DNA of 11,088 nt from Phycisphaerales bacterium UBA1161 (GCA_002311745.1 DBZL01000027.1:1-11088); one strand, 5' to 3'. Positions 1 to 7,430 are shown, counted from the stretch's first letter. Notes: generated from the letters alone by a model not told the origin. Numbers and translations are program-made.

Positions 1-38
1 TGGCGCGACGGTAAACAGTTACTTTCCAGGACCAAAAG

Positions 39-63
39 AAGGGGGTCAGGACCCCTTTTTTTT
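39..63 (+). terminator. Hairpin followed by T-tract (terminator or dispersed palindrome)
   Basis: GGGGT (42-46) pairs perfectly with ACCCC (51-55) around a CAGG loop. The stem can extend outward by a G-T wobble and two A-T pairs, and is followed by an 8-T run (56-63). This is the form of an intrinsic terminator for a gene lying left of the window. The core resembles short palindromes that I recall as dispersed repeats between genes in planctomycete-like genomes, so it may be a repeat rather than a dedicated terminator. The sequence alone does not decide. Confidence 0.55.
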
Positions 64-96
64 CTGCGTCTCTGCGGTTGCATTGACCCCGCGAGC

Positions 97-125
97 GAGA
101 CAAACGACGCGACGGCACATATAAC
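97..125 (+). promoter_or_regulatory. Candidate sigma70-like promoter of the double-kinase gene
   Basis: GAGACA at 97-102 (four of six matches to TTGACA) is separated by 17 nt from TATAAC at 120-125 (five of six matches to TATAAT). Transcription would start near 132-133, on or next to the GTG start codon of the kinase gene, so the mRNA would be leaderless or nearly so. The -35 element is weak, so this is a moderate guess. Confidence 0.35.
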
Positions 126-132
126 GTGGGGC

Positions 133-1596
133 GTGGCGGCCCAGAGGCTGGAACAATTCCTGGCGGATCTGCCGCGGGCGGGAACGCTGGTCAAGGATCG
201 CGGCTATCGGCAGGTCTGGAAATTCGAGTTTGAAGGACGCGGATACTATTTGAAGTTCTACCCGCGCAAAGGCGCCGCGATCAAGCGGCTGCTGCGCGGG
301 AGCCTTGCCGGGCGCGAATTTGCGCGCCTGGTGGCACTGCAGAAGGCGCAGATCGCCGCGCCGCGCGCGGTGGCGCAGTTGGTGGGGTTCACCATCAACG
401 GCGTCAAGGGGGACGCCGTCATCCTGCAGGCGATCGAGCCGGCGATTCCCCTGGACCAGTACGTTCAGGATTTTTCCTGGCGCGGCGAGGCGATTCCGGA
501 TCATGGCGCGCTGGCGGCCAAGATCCGGTATCTCTTGCGGCAACTGCGCCGCGCCGCTCTGGGCCACAGCGATTTGCACCTGGGAAACCTTCTGCTCCGC
601 GAGGGCGAGATTTTTCTGCTGGACGGTTATGCCGTGCGCCTGGACGGGCTGAAAGCGGAGGACGTTTTCAATTTGGGGCACAGCGTCAGCGGAATCGCCA
701 CGCGCAGCGATCTTTGGCGCACGTGGGAAGAGCTTGGATTTGACGGTCCGGTGCCCAGTTACAACCCGGCCAGCGGCGAGCAGTGGCGGAAAATCCTGCA
801 GCGCACGACGCAGGAGAACGATTATTTTGGCCGGCTGAAGATCGGCCCGTGGAGCGGCGTTTATTTCAAGCGGTACAAGTATCCGCGCCGCTGGGCGCCG
901 GCCAGCGATCTGCGCGTCGCGGCGGCGGATTGGCAGGACCAATGGCCGCGGCTGTGGCGGCAAATCGAATCGGGCGAGTTGGCGGCGATCAAAAGCAGCC
1001 GCAGCGGCGACGTGCTGACCGCCCAGGCGACGCTGGGCGGGCGCGGCGTGAGCGTCGTCATCAAGCGGCCCTATCGGCGGCATTGGTATCGCTACGTGAA
1101 CGAGATCGGCCGGGGCAGCCGGGCGTGGCGGGCGTGGAACAAGGGGTGGAATCTGATCGTGCGCGACTTGCCGACCGCCTGGCCGCTCTTGGTCATGCAA
1201 AAGCGGCAACTGGGGTACATCACGGATGCGGTGATCGTTTTTGAGCGGGTGCAGGGAAGCACGTTGGCCGACGTGGATTTGGATGCCATGGAGGCGAGCG
1301 GACGGCAGATGCTTTTTCGCCGCGCCGGAGGCATGTTGCGGCGGATCGATCAGCTGGGCATGTTTCACTACGATGCCAAGGCCAGCAACTGGATCGTGCG
1401 GGAAGATCCCAAGCTCGGGCCGGTCCCCATCCTGATCGACGTGGACGGCATCCGCTTCGGACGCTGGCCGGCGTTGGGCATCGAGCGGCTGCTGCGCAGC
1501 ATGCGCGATCACCGGCAGTACACGCCGGCCGATTCGCTGGCGCTGTGTCAGGGCTACGCCCCGTTTTCCCGCAGCGTGGTGCAGAGCGATCCCTAG
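133..1596 (+). CDS. Tandem double lipopolysaccharide kinase (WaaP/InaA/Kdo-kinase-like)
   Basis: This 487-residue protein carries two copies of the small kinase fold used by lipopolysaccharide core kinases, which transfer phosphate from ATP to core sugars on the cytoplasmic face of the inner membrane. Domain 1 (about 15-240) has a candidate ATP-binding lysine K41, the catalytic loop HSDLHLGN (145-152, with D147 and N152) and a metal-binding LLDG (D164). Domain 2 (about 290-475) has K311, the loop HYDAKASN (412-419, with D414 and N419) and LIDVDG (D436 or D438). Both sites therefore look catalytically complete. Known WaaP/InaA-type proteins are usually about half this length with one domain. 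No signal peptide or membrane segment is seen. The GTG at 133 is the first conventional start that leaves domain 1 intact, but the frame stays open to the left edge and no SD is visible, so a start further upstream is possible. The glycosyltransferase downstream fits a role in core biosynthesis. The exact substrate is unknown. Confidence 0.82.
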   Translation: MAAQRLEQFLADLPRAGTLVKDRGYRQVWKFEFEGRGYYLKFYPRKGAAIKRLLRGSLAGREFARLVALQKAQIAAPRAVAQLVGFTINGVKGDAVILQAIEPAIPLDQYVQDFSWRGEAIPDHGALAAKIRYLLRQLRRAALGHSDLHLGNLLLREGEIFLLDGYAVRLDGLKAEDVFNLGHSVSGIATRSDLWRTWEELGFDGPVPSYNPASGEQWRKILQRTTQENDYFGRLKIGPWSGVYFKRYKYPRRWAPASDLRVAAADWQDQWPRLWRQIESGELAAIKSSRSGDVLTAQATLGGRGVSVVIKRPYRRHWYRYVNEIGRGSRAWRAWNKGWNLIVRDLPTAWPLLVMQKRQLGYITDAVIVFERVQGSTLADVDLDAMEASGRQMLFRRAGGMLRRIDQLGMFHYDAKASNWIVREDPKLGPVPILIDVDGIRFGRWPALGIERLLRSMRDHRQYTPADSLALCQGYAPFSRSVVQSDP

Positions 1597-1697
1597 CGCT
1601 TAGCGCGGCGGCGCTGGATTTTCTCCTCCGGCAAGTCCATACCCTGCTGCAACGCCTGGAATTGATCCGATAAAGAATCGGGAAGGCGCTCGGCCAT
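1593..1697 (-). CDS. Possible small 34-residue protein, convergent with the kinase gene
   Basis: An ATG at 1697 opens a 34-residue ORF on the minus strand, rich in charged residues (MAERLPDSL near the start, QRRRAKR at the end) and probably helical. An AAGGCG at 7 nt upstream could serve as SD. About three quarters of its codons end in G or C, like the neighbouring genes. It fills most of the gap between the kinase and glycosyltransferase genes, and its TAG stop overlaps the kinase TAG within the palindrome CTAG. Against it: it is very short, I recognise no family, and the frame also stays open upstream inside the antisense of the glycosyltransferase gene, which is common in GC-rich DNA. A short GC-rich palindrome at 1602-1615 followed by ATTTT could instead be a weak terminator of the kinase gene. 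Confidence 0.28.
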   Translation of the reverse strand: MAERLPDSLSDQFQALQQGMDLPEEKIQRRRAKR

Positions 1698-1723
1698 GCG
1701 TGTTCGCCTTGGGCTTGCGGCAG

Positions 1724-1742
1724 TATAGTGTGTTTTGCGGAG
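1724..1742 (+). promoter_or_regulatory. Candidate -10 box and ribosome binding site of the glycosyltransferase gene
   Basis: TATAGT (1724-1729) matches five of six positions of a -10 box. No good -35 box is found 16-18 nt upstream. GGAG at 1739-1742 sits 7 nt before the ATG at 1750 and decides that start over the in-frame TTG at 1735. If the -10 box is real, the 5' leader is only about 14 nt. Confidence 0.4.
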
Positions 1743-1749
1743 TTTTTGG

Positions 1750-2823
1750 ATGAGTGAAGTCAATGGCGCACCGCAGCGCGTGCTGATCATCAAACCCAGC
1801 GCGATCGGGGACATCGTGCATGCGTTGCCGGCGCTGGCGCGGCTGCGGCGGCTGTGGCCGGCGGCGAAATTGAGCTGGCTGGTCACGCCCTCCTGCGCGG
1901 CGTTGGTGCAGAACCACCCGATGATCGATGAGGTGATCCTGTTCCATCGCCGGCGCTGGGCGCAGGGATGGTACAACCCGATGGCGTTGTGGGAACTGGT
2001 GCGTTTCATCCGCGACCTTCGGCGGCGGCGGTTCGACCTGGTGATCGATTTTCAGGGTCTGTTCCGCAGCGCGCTGGCGGCGCTGGCCAGCGGGGCGCCG
2101 CGGCGCATCGGATTCTCTAACGCCCGCGAAGGGGCCGTTTTTTTCTACACCGACGGCGTGGACTGCTCGTGGGAGCTCGATCATGCCGTCGAGCGATACT
2201 TGAAAATCGCCGCGGCGCTGGGATGCACGGACGGCGCCGTGGAATTTCCGCTGGCGATCGATGAGGCGGATCGAGACTACATCCGCAGCTTGATCCCCGG
2301 CGAGGCGAGCTTCGCGGTGCTGCTGCCGGGAGCCAACTGGCCGACCAAGCGTTGGCCGGTGCAGCGCATGGCGGCCCTGGTCGAGCCGCTGCGGAGCCGC
2401 TTCGGGTTGGAAACGGTGGTGGTGGGCAGCCGGTCCGACGCGGCGATGACGCGGCAAATTCCGGCGACGTACGATCTGACGGGCAAGACCAACCTGCGGC
2501 AACTGGCGGCGCTGCTGGAGCGCGCGTCGCTGGTGATCGCCAACGACACCGGCCCGATGCACATCGCCGCGGCCCTGGGCCGGCCGCTGGTCAGCCCCTA
2601 CGGACCGACCAATCCGCGGCGCACCGGACCGTTCGGCCGAATGGACAGCGTCATCCGATTGGACCTGCCGTGCAGCCCCTGCCTGTCGCGACGCTGCAGC
2701 CACCAAAGCTGCATGCAATGGCTCCCGACCGAAGCCATCCTGCGACTGGCCCAGCAGCAGATCGAGCGCGACGGACAAGAGGCGTCCAAGGCCCGCTTAT
2801 CAGACTCGCACCCCCATTGGTGA
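1750..2823 (+). CDS. Glycosyltransferase family 9 (ADP-heptose:LPS heptosyltransferase-like)
   Basis: This 357-residue GT-B protein belongs to family GT9, whose members add heptose or related sugars from a nucleotide-activated donor to the lipopolysaccharide inner core at the cytoplasmic face of the inner membrane. The N-terminal half opens with RVLIIKPSAIGDIVHALPAL (10-29), the conserved Gly-Asp turn of the family (G20, D21). The C-terminal half has LLPGANWPTKRWP (191-203), the donor phosphate-binding region, then IANDTGPMHIAAALG (263-277) and YGPTNP (284-289), the typical donor-site motifs. A Cys-rich tail (C308, C311, C316, C321, followed by a Met) matches the cysteine-bearing end seen in many GT9 enzymes. 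Length is normal. The gap to the kinase gene is 153 nt, and a separate -10/SD suggests its own transcript. WaaF, WaaC or WaaQ identity cannot be assigned from sequence reading, nor whether the sugar is heptose. Confidence 0.9.
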   Translation: MSEVNGAPQRVLIIKPSAIGDIVHALPALARLRRLWPAAKLSWLVTPSCAALVQNHPMIDEVILFHRRRWAQGWYNPMALWELVRFIRDLRRRRFDLVIDFQGLFRSALAALASGAPRRIGFSNAREGAVFFYTDGVDCSWELDHAVERYLKIAAALGCTDGAVEFPLAIDEADRDYIRSLIPGEASFAVLLPGANWPTKRWPVQRMAALVEPLRSRFGLETVVVGSRSDAAMTRQIPATYDLTGKTNLRQLAALLERASLVIANDTGPMHIAAALGRPLVSPYGPTNPRRTGPFGRMDSVIRLDLPCSPCLSRRCSHQSCMQWLPTEAILRLAQQQIERDGQEASKARLSDSHPHW

Positions 2824-2872
2824 GCGGAAAATCGAGGCCATCATTAAGATTTCATTAGTTCGCGGTAAACGT

Positions 2873-2901
2873 TTGTTGACTGGCTTGCGGCGGGATAGAC
2901 T
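2873..2901 (+). promoter_or_regulatory. Candidate sigma70-like promoter of the receiver-like gene
   Basis: TTGTTG (2873-2878) and TAGACT (2896-2901) are exactly 17 nt apart and would place the transcription start near 2908, about 22 nt before the ATG at 2930. An overlapping TTGACT (2876-2881) is a better -35 hexamer but leaves only a 14-nt spacer. The stretch from 2824 to 2872 is relatively AT-rich and shows no terminator for the preceding gene. Confidence 0.45.
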
Positions 2902-2929
2902 TCAGTCAACCCTAACGCGAGATCGCCCT

Positions 2930-3349
2930 ATGTCGACCGAACTTCGCTCAACCCTGCGTGCGGTGATCCTGCCATCTCCCGAGGCCCATCCCCACGACAC
3001 ACCAACCCGGCGGCTGCTGGGCGAGTTGGGCTTGGAGGTCGCACGCGCGGTCACGCCCGATCACGCGCTGGAATTGCTCGGTTCCGAGCACACTGACTTG
3101 CTGGTGGTGGATCTGACCAACAACAACGCCAATCGTCTGCTGATTGATTCGTGGCAGAACCTTCCGGCAAACAAACGGCCGGTTCAGGTGGCGATCTTCA
3201 CCGATGCCAGCGACGCGCGCCTGCGCGAGTTCCGCCGCGAGGCCGCTCCGTCCAACGTGCACGTGTTTCTCAAGCCGCTGCACATGCACGGTCTGCTGAA
3301 CGTTCTGCGTCGCATGGAGAACGACCTGGCCCAGAAGGCCGAAGCGTAA
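2930..3349 (+). CDS. Stand-alone receiver-like (CheY-fold) protein, degenerate acidic pocket
   Basis: This 139-residue protein is about the length of one response-regulator receiver domain with short tails and has no output domain. Features that fit the fold are an Asp in the phosphoacceptor position after strand 3 (LLVVDL, D61), a Thr after strand 4 (AIFTD, T91), and the conserved Lys-Pro after strand 5 (FLKP, K115). The pair of acidic residues that binds Mg2+ after strand 1 is missing: the region reads AVILPSPE (11-18). The loop after D61 is Asn-rich (NNN, 64-66) rather than the usual hydrophobic-Pro-Gly. Phosphorylation may therefore be lost or altered, making it a pseudo-receiver or binding module. 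ATG 2930 is chosen because it follows the candidate promoter; only a weak GAG lies upstream, so SD support is poor. No histidine kinase lies next to it, so its partner is unknown. Confidence 0.7.
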   Translation: MSTELRSTLRAVILPSPEAHPHDTPTRRLLGELGLEVARAVTPDHALELLGSEHTDLLVVDLTNNNANRLLIDSWQNLPANKRPVQVAIFTDASDARLREFRREAAPSNVHVFLKPLHMHGLLNVLRRMENDLAQKAEA

Positions 3350-3381
3350 GCGTCGATTCGGCGTATCGTGAGAACCATTGG

Positions 3382-3413
3382 AAGCCCCGCGTGGTCATGC
3401 GGGGCTTATTATT
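3382..3413 (+). terminator. Intrinsic terminator between convergent genes
   Basis: AAGCCCCGC (3382-3390) pairs perfectly with GCGGGGCTT (3399-3407) around an 8-nt loop and is followed by ATTATTT on the plus strand. It ends transcription of the receiver-like gene. The minus-strand AsmA-like gene stops at 3409, two nucleotides from the stem, so the same hairpin could protect or end that transcript, though without a strong T-run in that direction. Confidence 0.75.
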
Positions 3414-5832
3414 TCGACGGCGCCGGCTGCGTGGTCGGTTGGGTGGTCGGACTCAGCAGCTTCAACAGCCGGTTCTGCGGCGATGGCTTGAGCATACTGC
3501 CGAAGAGACGCGCCGCCGGCTGCGTGATGGCCGGAGCGGCGACGGTGGTAAGCTGCGGGTCGGAGGCCGTGCCGCTGACGTGAAATTTGTACAGCAGGTC
3601 GCCGGTGGCTTTGTTCAGCAGCTTTTGAATGCGATCCGCGACGTCGCCGGCGACGTCGCTGACCAGCGGCACGCCAGATTTGTCGATTTTGTCCTGCCAA
3701 TCGGCCAGGGGCGCGACCACGACGTCCAGGTCGAGCTGGCCGTCGAACCCGACGGTCCCCGAGCCTTGCATTCCCAGCACCGGGGCGCTTAGCGCCGCAT
3801 CCTTGAGATGCACGCGTTGATCGGCGACGCGGAAAAATGCGGCCGCCCGGCTGACCGTCAACGCCTTGCGGGCGATCGAGACACGGGCGGCGATGCGCTG
3901 CAACGCCGGGATGTCCCACAGATTCGCCTGGTAAATCTCGAATTGCCCGTCGGAGCCAAAGAGCTGGGCGGCGGTTTCGCCCTGACTTGGGCCGGAGCCT
4001 TCGAAGACCGCCTGCACGTCCGCCAAGCCCTGGTATCTGGCCTGCTCGCTTTCGGAAGCGTTGAGCAAGCCGGCGATCTGGGAAAGGTCACAACCCTCCG
4101 TGGCGATTTCGCCGCTGAAGGGGTACGGCCTGGTGCAGGCGACGCGGCCGTGGCCGCTGATCTTTCCACCCAGGCCCTGGCAGTCCAACTGGCTGATTTG
4201 CAGATGATCGGGGAACAATTCGCTGTTGACTTTGACCTGCGTGAGCGTGACCTTGCGACGGGTGATGGCGGCCGAAGCGCCGTCGCAGGAAACGTGCAGA
4301 TCGTAATCCACGTTCGGCTCGGCCGCGGCAGGCAGCCAATCGGCCCAGCCGGTGATGTTGTACAAACCGCCGGGGCTGAGCTGGTCAAACACGCTCGCCA
4401 GCGGCTCGGGGTAAACGGGGCTGGGAGGATGAAAATTGATCGACGCGTCGATGTCCCTGCACCGGAGGGTCCCCTGACGCAGCGCTGACAGAGACAGGCG
4501 AGCCGAGCCAACCCACTGATCGTTGCCGTACAAGCCGCGGAGATCGGTGATGGAAGCAGTGCCGTCGGCGATGCCGATCGTTCCGCCGTCCAAGCCGGAG
4601 ATGGGCCTAGAAAAGCCCGACGGGCGGATCGACACCTGGTGCGGATAAAGCAGCACCTGTCCCTGGACGTCGCGCCAATGAATCGATCTGCTGAAGGGGC
4701 CTTGGGCGACGCAGGAGAATTCCACGGTCCCGCCCGCTTCAAGGCGGCGCAGTTGCTCGCCAAGGGGTCCGGAGGTGATCACCGGGCCGTCTGACGCCAC
4801 GAGGCCGTGGATTTTTTGCAGCGACCAGCGGTTCCCGTCCAAAGACAACATCGCGCCTTCATCCAGGAAAAACCTGGCGTTGCCGCTGTGAGCCGAGAGC
4901 TGTGAAACCCTCGCCGTGATCCCCTGCCGCCCCAGCGCGGCCTGCACCACCAACTGCAGCGACTCCAGCGGCACCCCCAATGGCGGGGCAAAAGCCGAGC
5001 CGTCCTGGAGCGTCAAGGTCGCCGACGCCTGGTTTTGCGCCGGATCGGCGCCGCTGAAACGAGCCGAGGCTTCGATCCGCAGCGAGCCGCGGGCTTGGTA
5101 TGGCTCAAGCCATTTCCCGATCAGCGGCAATGGAACCTTCGGGTCCGCCTGCGCCGTCAGGACGAAATGCTGAACCGATGCCAGGCGATCATCGACGTTC
5201 ACCGCGCCCTGGGCGCGCAGCCGGTCGGCGGCCGGGCCGAGGGCGCCGATGGCAAACACGTAGTCGGCTGGACCGCGGGCGACCACGTCAGCGTTGAATT
5301 GGCCGCTCCAAGCGGCCGGGGCGGCGCGATCTTCCAGGATCAGCTTTCCGTCTTGGATGATCGCGTGCTGCAATTGGATCATCGTGGAAATCTTGGACGG
5401 CGCCGCCGTCGGCGGACGGGAAGTGGCTTGGGTTTGGGAAGAAAGGATCCGGCCCAAATCAGCGGCGCCGGCGTTTCTGACGATGCGGACGGTCGGGCGA
5501 CTGAGGAGCAACTCCTTGACCAGCAGCGGTCCGCGGCGCAGAGGCAGGCGAGCCAGCGTGACGCGGACTTCGGCGATGTCGAGCGAATCGTTCGCCGCGG
5601 CCCCGGCCATGGGCGCCAGATGAAGACCGCGGGCCACCAGCACGTGCGGAAACTCGTAGGAAATCTCCGCCACCGACAGTTGCGCGTGGAGGTGCTGCAG
5701 CGCCATGGCCTGCAGCCGCCACAGCAGAATCGGGCCGACCAGTAATCGAGCGGCAACGGCCAGCAGCAGCACAACGGCCAGGGCCACCGACAAGCCTGTC
5801 CGCCAGCGTTTGGTCAATCGGATCCTGCGCAC
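3409..5832 (-). CDS. AsmA-like envelope protein with N-terminal membrane anchor
   Basis: The 807-residue protein starts with a basic stretch (MRRIRLTKRWR) and one hydrophobic helix (about 13-37), so most of it should lie in the periplasm, anchored in the inner membrane. The rest is rich in beta strands with alternating hydrophobic residues. The last 110 residues (from about 696) resemble the AsmA C-terminal region: FDGQLDLDVVVAPL, then LLYKFHVSGTASDPQL near 746-761, then a Thr-Gln-Pro tail. AsmA/TamB-family proteins are thought to form bridge-like grooves that move phospholipids or help outer-membrane assembly; that role here is inferred. The GTG at 5832 is the furthest upstream start, because an in-frame TGA lies three codons before it; there is no SD. 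The gene follows porin 1 by 85 nt with no convincing terminator between, so the two may be co-transcribed. The subfamily (AsmA, YhdP-like or other) is not resolved. Confidence 0.72.
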   Translation of the reverse strand: MRRIRLTKRWRTGLSVALAVVLLLAVAARLLVGPILLWRLQAMALQHLHAQLSVAEISYEFPHVLVARGLHLAPMAGAAANDSLDIAEVRVTLARLPLRRGPLLVKELLLSRPTVRIVRNAGAADLGRILSSQTQATSRPPTAAPSKISTMIQLQHAIIQDGKLILEDRAAPAAWSGQFNADVVARGPADYVFAIGALGPAADRLRAQGAVNVDDRLASVQHFVLTAQADPKVPLPLIGKWLEPYQARGSLRIEASARFSGADPAQNQASATLTLQDGSAFAPPLGVPLESLQLVVQAALGRQGITARVSQLSAHSGNARFFLDEGAMLSLDGNRWSLQKIHGLVASDGPVITSGPLGEQLRRLEAGGTVEFSCVAQGPFSRSIHWRDVQGQVLLYPHQVSIRPSGFSRPISGLDGGTIGIADGTASITDLRGLYGNDQWVGSARLSLSALRQGTLRCRDIDASINFHPPSPVYPEPLASVFDQLSPGGLYNITGWADWLPAAAEPNVDYDLHVSCDGASAAITRRKVTLTQVKVNSELFPDHLQISQLDCQGLGGKISGHGRVACTRPYPFSGEIATEGCDLSQIAGLLNASESEQARYQGLADVQAVFEGSGPSQGETAAQLFGSDGQFEIYQANLWDIPALQRIAARVSIARKALTVSRAAAFFRVADQRVHLKDAALSAPVLGMQGSGTVGFDGQLDLDVVVAPLADWQDKIDKSGVPLVSDVAGDVADRIQKLLNKATGDLLYKFHVSGTASDPQLTTVAAPAITQPAARLFGSMLKPSPQNRLLKLLSPTTQPTTQPAPSK

Positions 5833-5885
5833 GGGCCGTCATGATAACGCCAAACACCCCGGGCGCGGACTGCGCTTTTGAGGGC

Positions 5886-5904
5886 CGCGTCGAGTTGCGA
5901 CGCG
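5886..5904. repeat. Short inverted repeat between porin 1 and the AsmA-like gene
   Basis: CGCGTCG (5886-5892) and CGACGCG (5898-5904) form a 7-bp stem with an AGTTG loop, 14 nt past the porin 1 stop codon on the minus strand. No T-run follows in the transcription direction, so it looks more like an mRNA-stabilising or spacer hairpin than an intrinsic terminator. Confidence 0.4.
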
Positions 5905-5917
5905 CGGGCCATTGGCG

Positions 5918-7339
5918 TCAGATGGCCAATTGGAATTGCGCTCGGATCAGCAGTTCGGGATGGCCGTCGTCTTGGAGGATGCCGGCGCCCTCGACGTCGG
6001 TGGGACAGCCGTTGGGGAGCCACGAGGCGTCGAGGGTCGCCTTCGCCTGGTGGCCGTGGAAGTAGTAATTGACCCCCACGGTGATCTCGTGGATGTTGTC
6101 GGCGACGATGCCCGCAAGGGCGCGATCATCCAAATGCGTGTAGTCGTAGCGGGCGAAGACTTCGAAGCACGAGCTGAGCAGATAGGCCGCCTGAGCGATG
6201 GCGCCGCAGTCGTAATAGCAGCCGGGATCGACGCCCTGGAAGTGATTGATGTGCCGATACACGCCCAGGTATGCGCCGTAGAGGGCCAAGCCGCCGGTGG
6301 TTTCGTATTGGGCGTCGAGGGTGTGAAAGAGGATGTTGTTGCCGCCGGATTGTGAATAGTCCGCCCCGGTTCCCAGGACCAGGATGTTTTGTTTGTTGCC
6401 CAGAGCGGTGAAGTCGTCGTATTCGCTGAAGGGATTGAACTGAGGCGAGCGGTCGCCGATGGCCAGGTACTCGGCCCGGGCGGTGATGCCGAATCTCGTC
6501 GGCGTGACGCCGGCGCCCGCGCCGACTTCGGCGCCGCGTCCGCCGGCGTCGAAGAACGGGGTGTTGATGCTGTCGTAGCCGTCGTGCACCGCCAGTTGGC
6601 CGCGCAGGGCCTGCTGGTCGTAGATGAGGACGACGCCCTGCACGTGCCCGGTCTGCCCGCCGCCCAAAAGCGCGTTGGCCAGCGTGCGCTCCACGGTCAA
6701 TTGTTTTGCCTGGTTAAGATTCTGCTCGTGCCAGACAGGATCCTTGAATTCCCCGGCTTTCAGGGCCAGGGGCGATTGATCGCTGACGCGACACAGGACG
6801 TAGGCATCCAGCAGGCTGAACGAGCTTTCGCCGAAGTCGTCCTGAAGCTGCAGGTAATAGGTCAGATTCGGCGAAAACAAGTTGCCGTCGAAAATCAATC
6901 GCACGCGGGCGATTTCGAAGCCGTTTTGGATGTCGCTGCCCGAGCCGCCGGCTTCGCCGCCCCCGCCCGCGGGGATCCGCTGGCGGATCGCCGTCTCGTT
7001 GCGAAACTGCAGCAGGGCGCTGGGATGCAGGGAGAATTTGCCGTCGGCGCTCCGCAGCAGGAATCCGATGCTCGGATCGTAACTGGGCGGAAGCGAGGCG
7101 ATGGACATGAAATCCTCGTGCGCCTGGGCGTCGCGCAGGACTTGCTGGGCGGCGGCGTTGAAGTCGGCTTGCGACGCCTGGCCGCACTGAAGGCGGTCGA
7201 TGCGTTGCTCCAAGTCGGTGATTTTTTGCTGCAGAAACTCGGCAGAGCTGGGATGGGTCGCCGGAGCCTCGGCAGTCGCGACCGCGGTCCAGGCGAGCAT
7301 CGCGGCGGACAGAACGATCGTTCCCGTGAAGCGGAGCAT
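5918..7339 (-). CDS. OprO/OprP-type porin, paralogue 1
   Basis: This 473-residue outer-membrane protein begins with a signal peptide (cleavage likely near ATA or AEA, 21-25). A short coiled coil (about 33-51) ends in C52. Next comes the start of the barrel, FSLHPSALLQFRN (102-114), whose His-Pro and Gln-Phe-Arg elements recur in all three porins here. A Gly-rich insertion at about 125-134 probably forms a loop. Strong paralogue signatures are HDGYDSINTPFFD in the middle and WLPNG near the C-terminus. The family (phosphate-selective porin O/P) forms anion-selective channels, classically for phosphate or polyphosphate; selectivity cannot be read here. ATG 7339 is fixed by the signal peptide, but no SD precedes it, unlike porins 2 and 3. 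It lies 154 nt after porin 2, beyond that gene's terminator. It is closest to porin 2 in sequence. Confidence 0.85.
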   Translation of the reverse strand: MLRFTGTIVLSAAMLAWTAVATAEAPATHPSSAEFLQQKITDLEQRIDRLQCGQASQADFNAAAQQVLRDAQAHEDFMSIASLPPSYDPSIGFLLRSADGKFSLHPSALLQFRNETAIRQRIPAGGGGEAGGSGSDIQNGFEIARVRLIFDGNLFSPNLTYYLQLQDDFGESSFSLLDAYVLCRVSDQSPLALKAGEFKDPVWHEQNLNQAKQLTVERTLANALLGGGQTGHVQGVVLIYDQQALRGQLAVHDGYDSINTPFFDAGGRGAEVGAGAGVTPTRFGITARAEYLAIGDRSPQFNPFSEYDDFTALGNKQNILVLGTGADYSQSGGNNILFHTLDAQYETTGGLALYGAYLGVYRHINHFQGVDPGCYYDCGAIAQAAYLLSSCFEVFARYDYTHLDDRALAGIVADNIHEITVGVNYYFHGHQAKATLDASWLPNGCPTDVEGAGILQDDGHPELLIRAQFQLAI

Positions 7340-7387
7340 GAACGGGCCAGTTTCGGCGGCGGTGTTACTTCACATTTTTCGGCGGTA

Positions 7388-7402
7388 CTGCGGGCGCCGC
7401 AG
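7388..7402. repeat. Short perfect palindrome in the porin 1 leader
   Basis: CTGCGG (7388-7393) and CCGCAG (7397-7402) flank a 3-nt GCG loop, about 50 nt upstream of the porin 1 start. In the 94 nt between the terminator of porin 2 and the porin 1 start I find no convincing -35/-10 pair, so this palindrome is the only regulatory-looking element there. It could be an operator or chance in GC-rich DNA. Confidence 0.3.
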
Positions 7403-7430
7403 CAGTTTTTCGCGGACGCTTGGGTGGGGT

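Noticed and set aside
46..1512. Long minus-strand open frame of 488 codons opposite the double kinase
   Set aside because: Its protein is Arg/Pro/Gln/His-rich with no domain, and it is an exact antisense shadow of a well-supported kinase gene in GC-rich DNA.
1600..2778. Minus-strand open frame of 392 codons opposite the glycosyltransferase gene
   Set aside because: Low-complexity, basic translation without a recognisable fold. It mirrors GT9 codons on the other strand.
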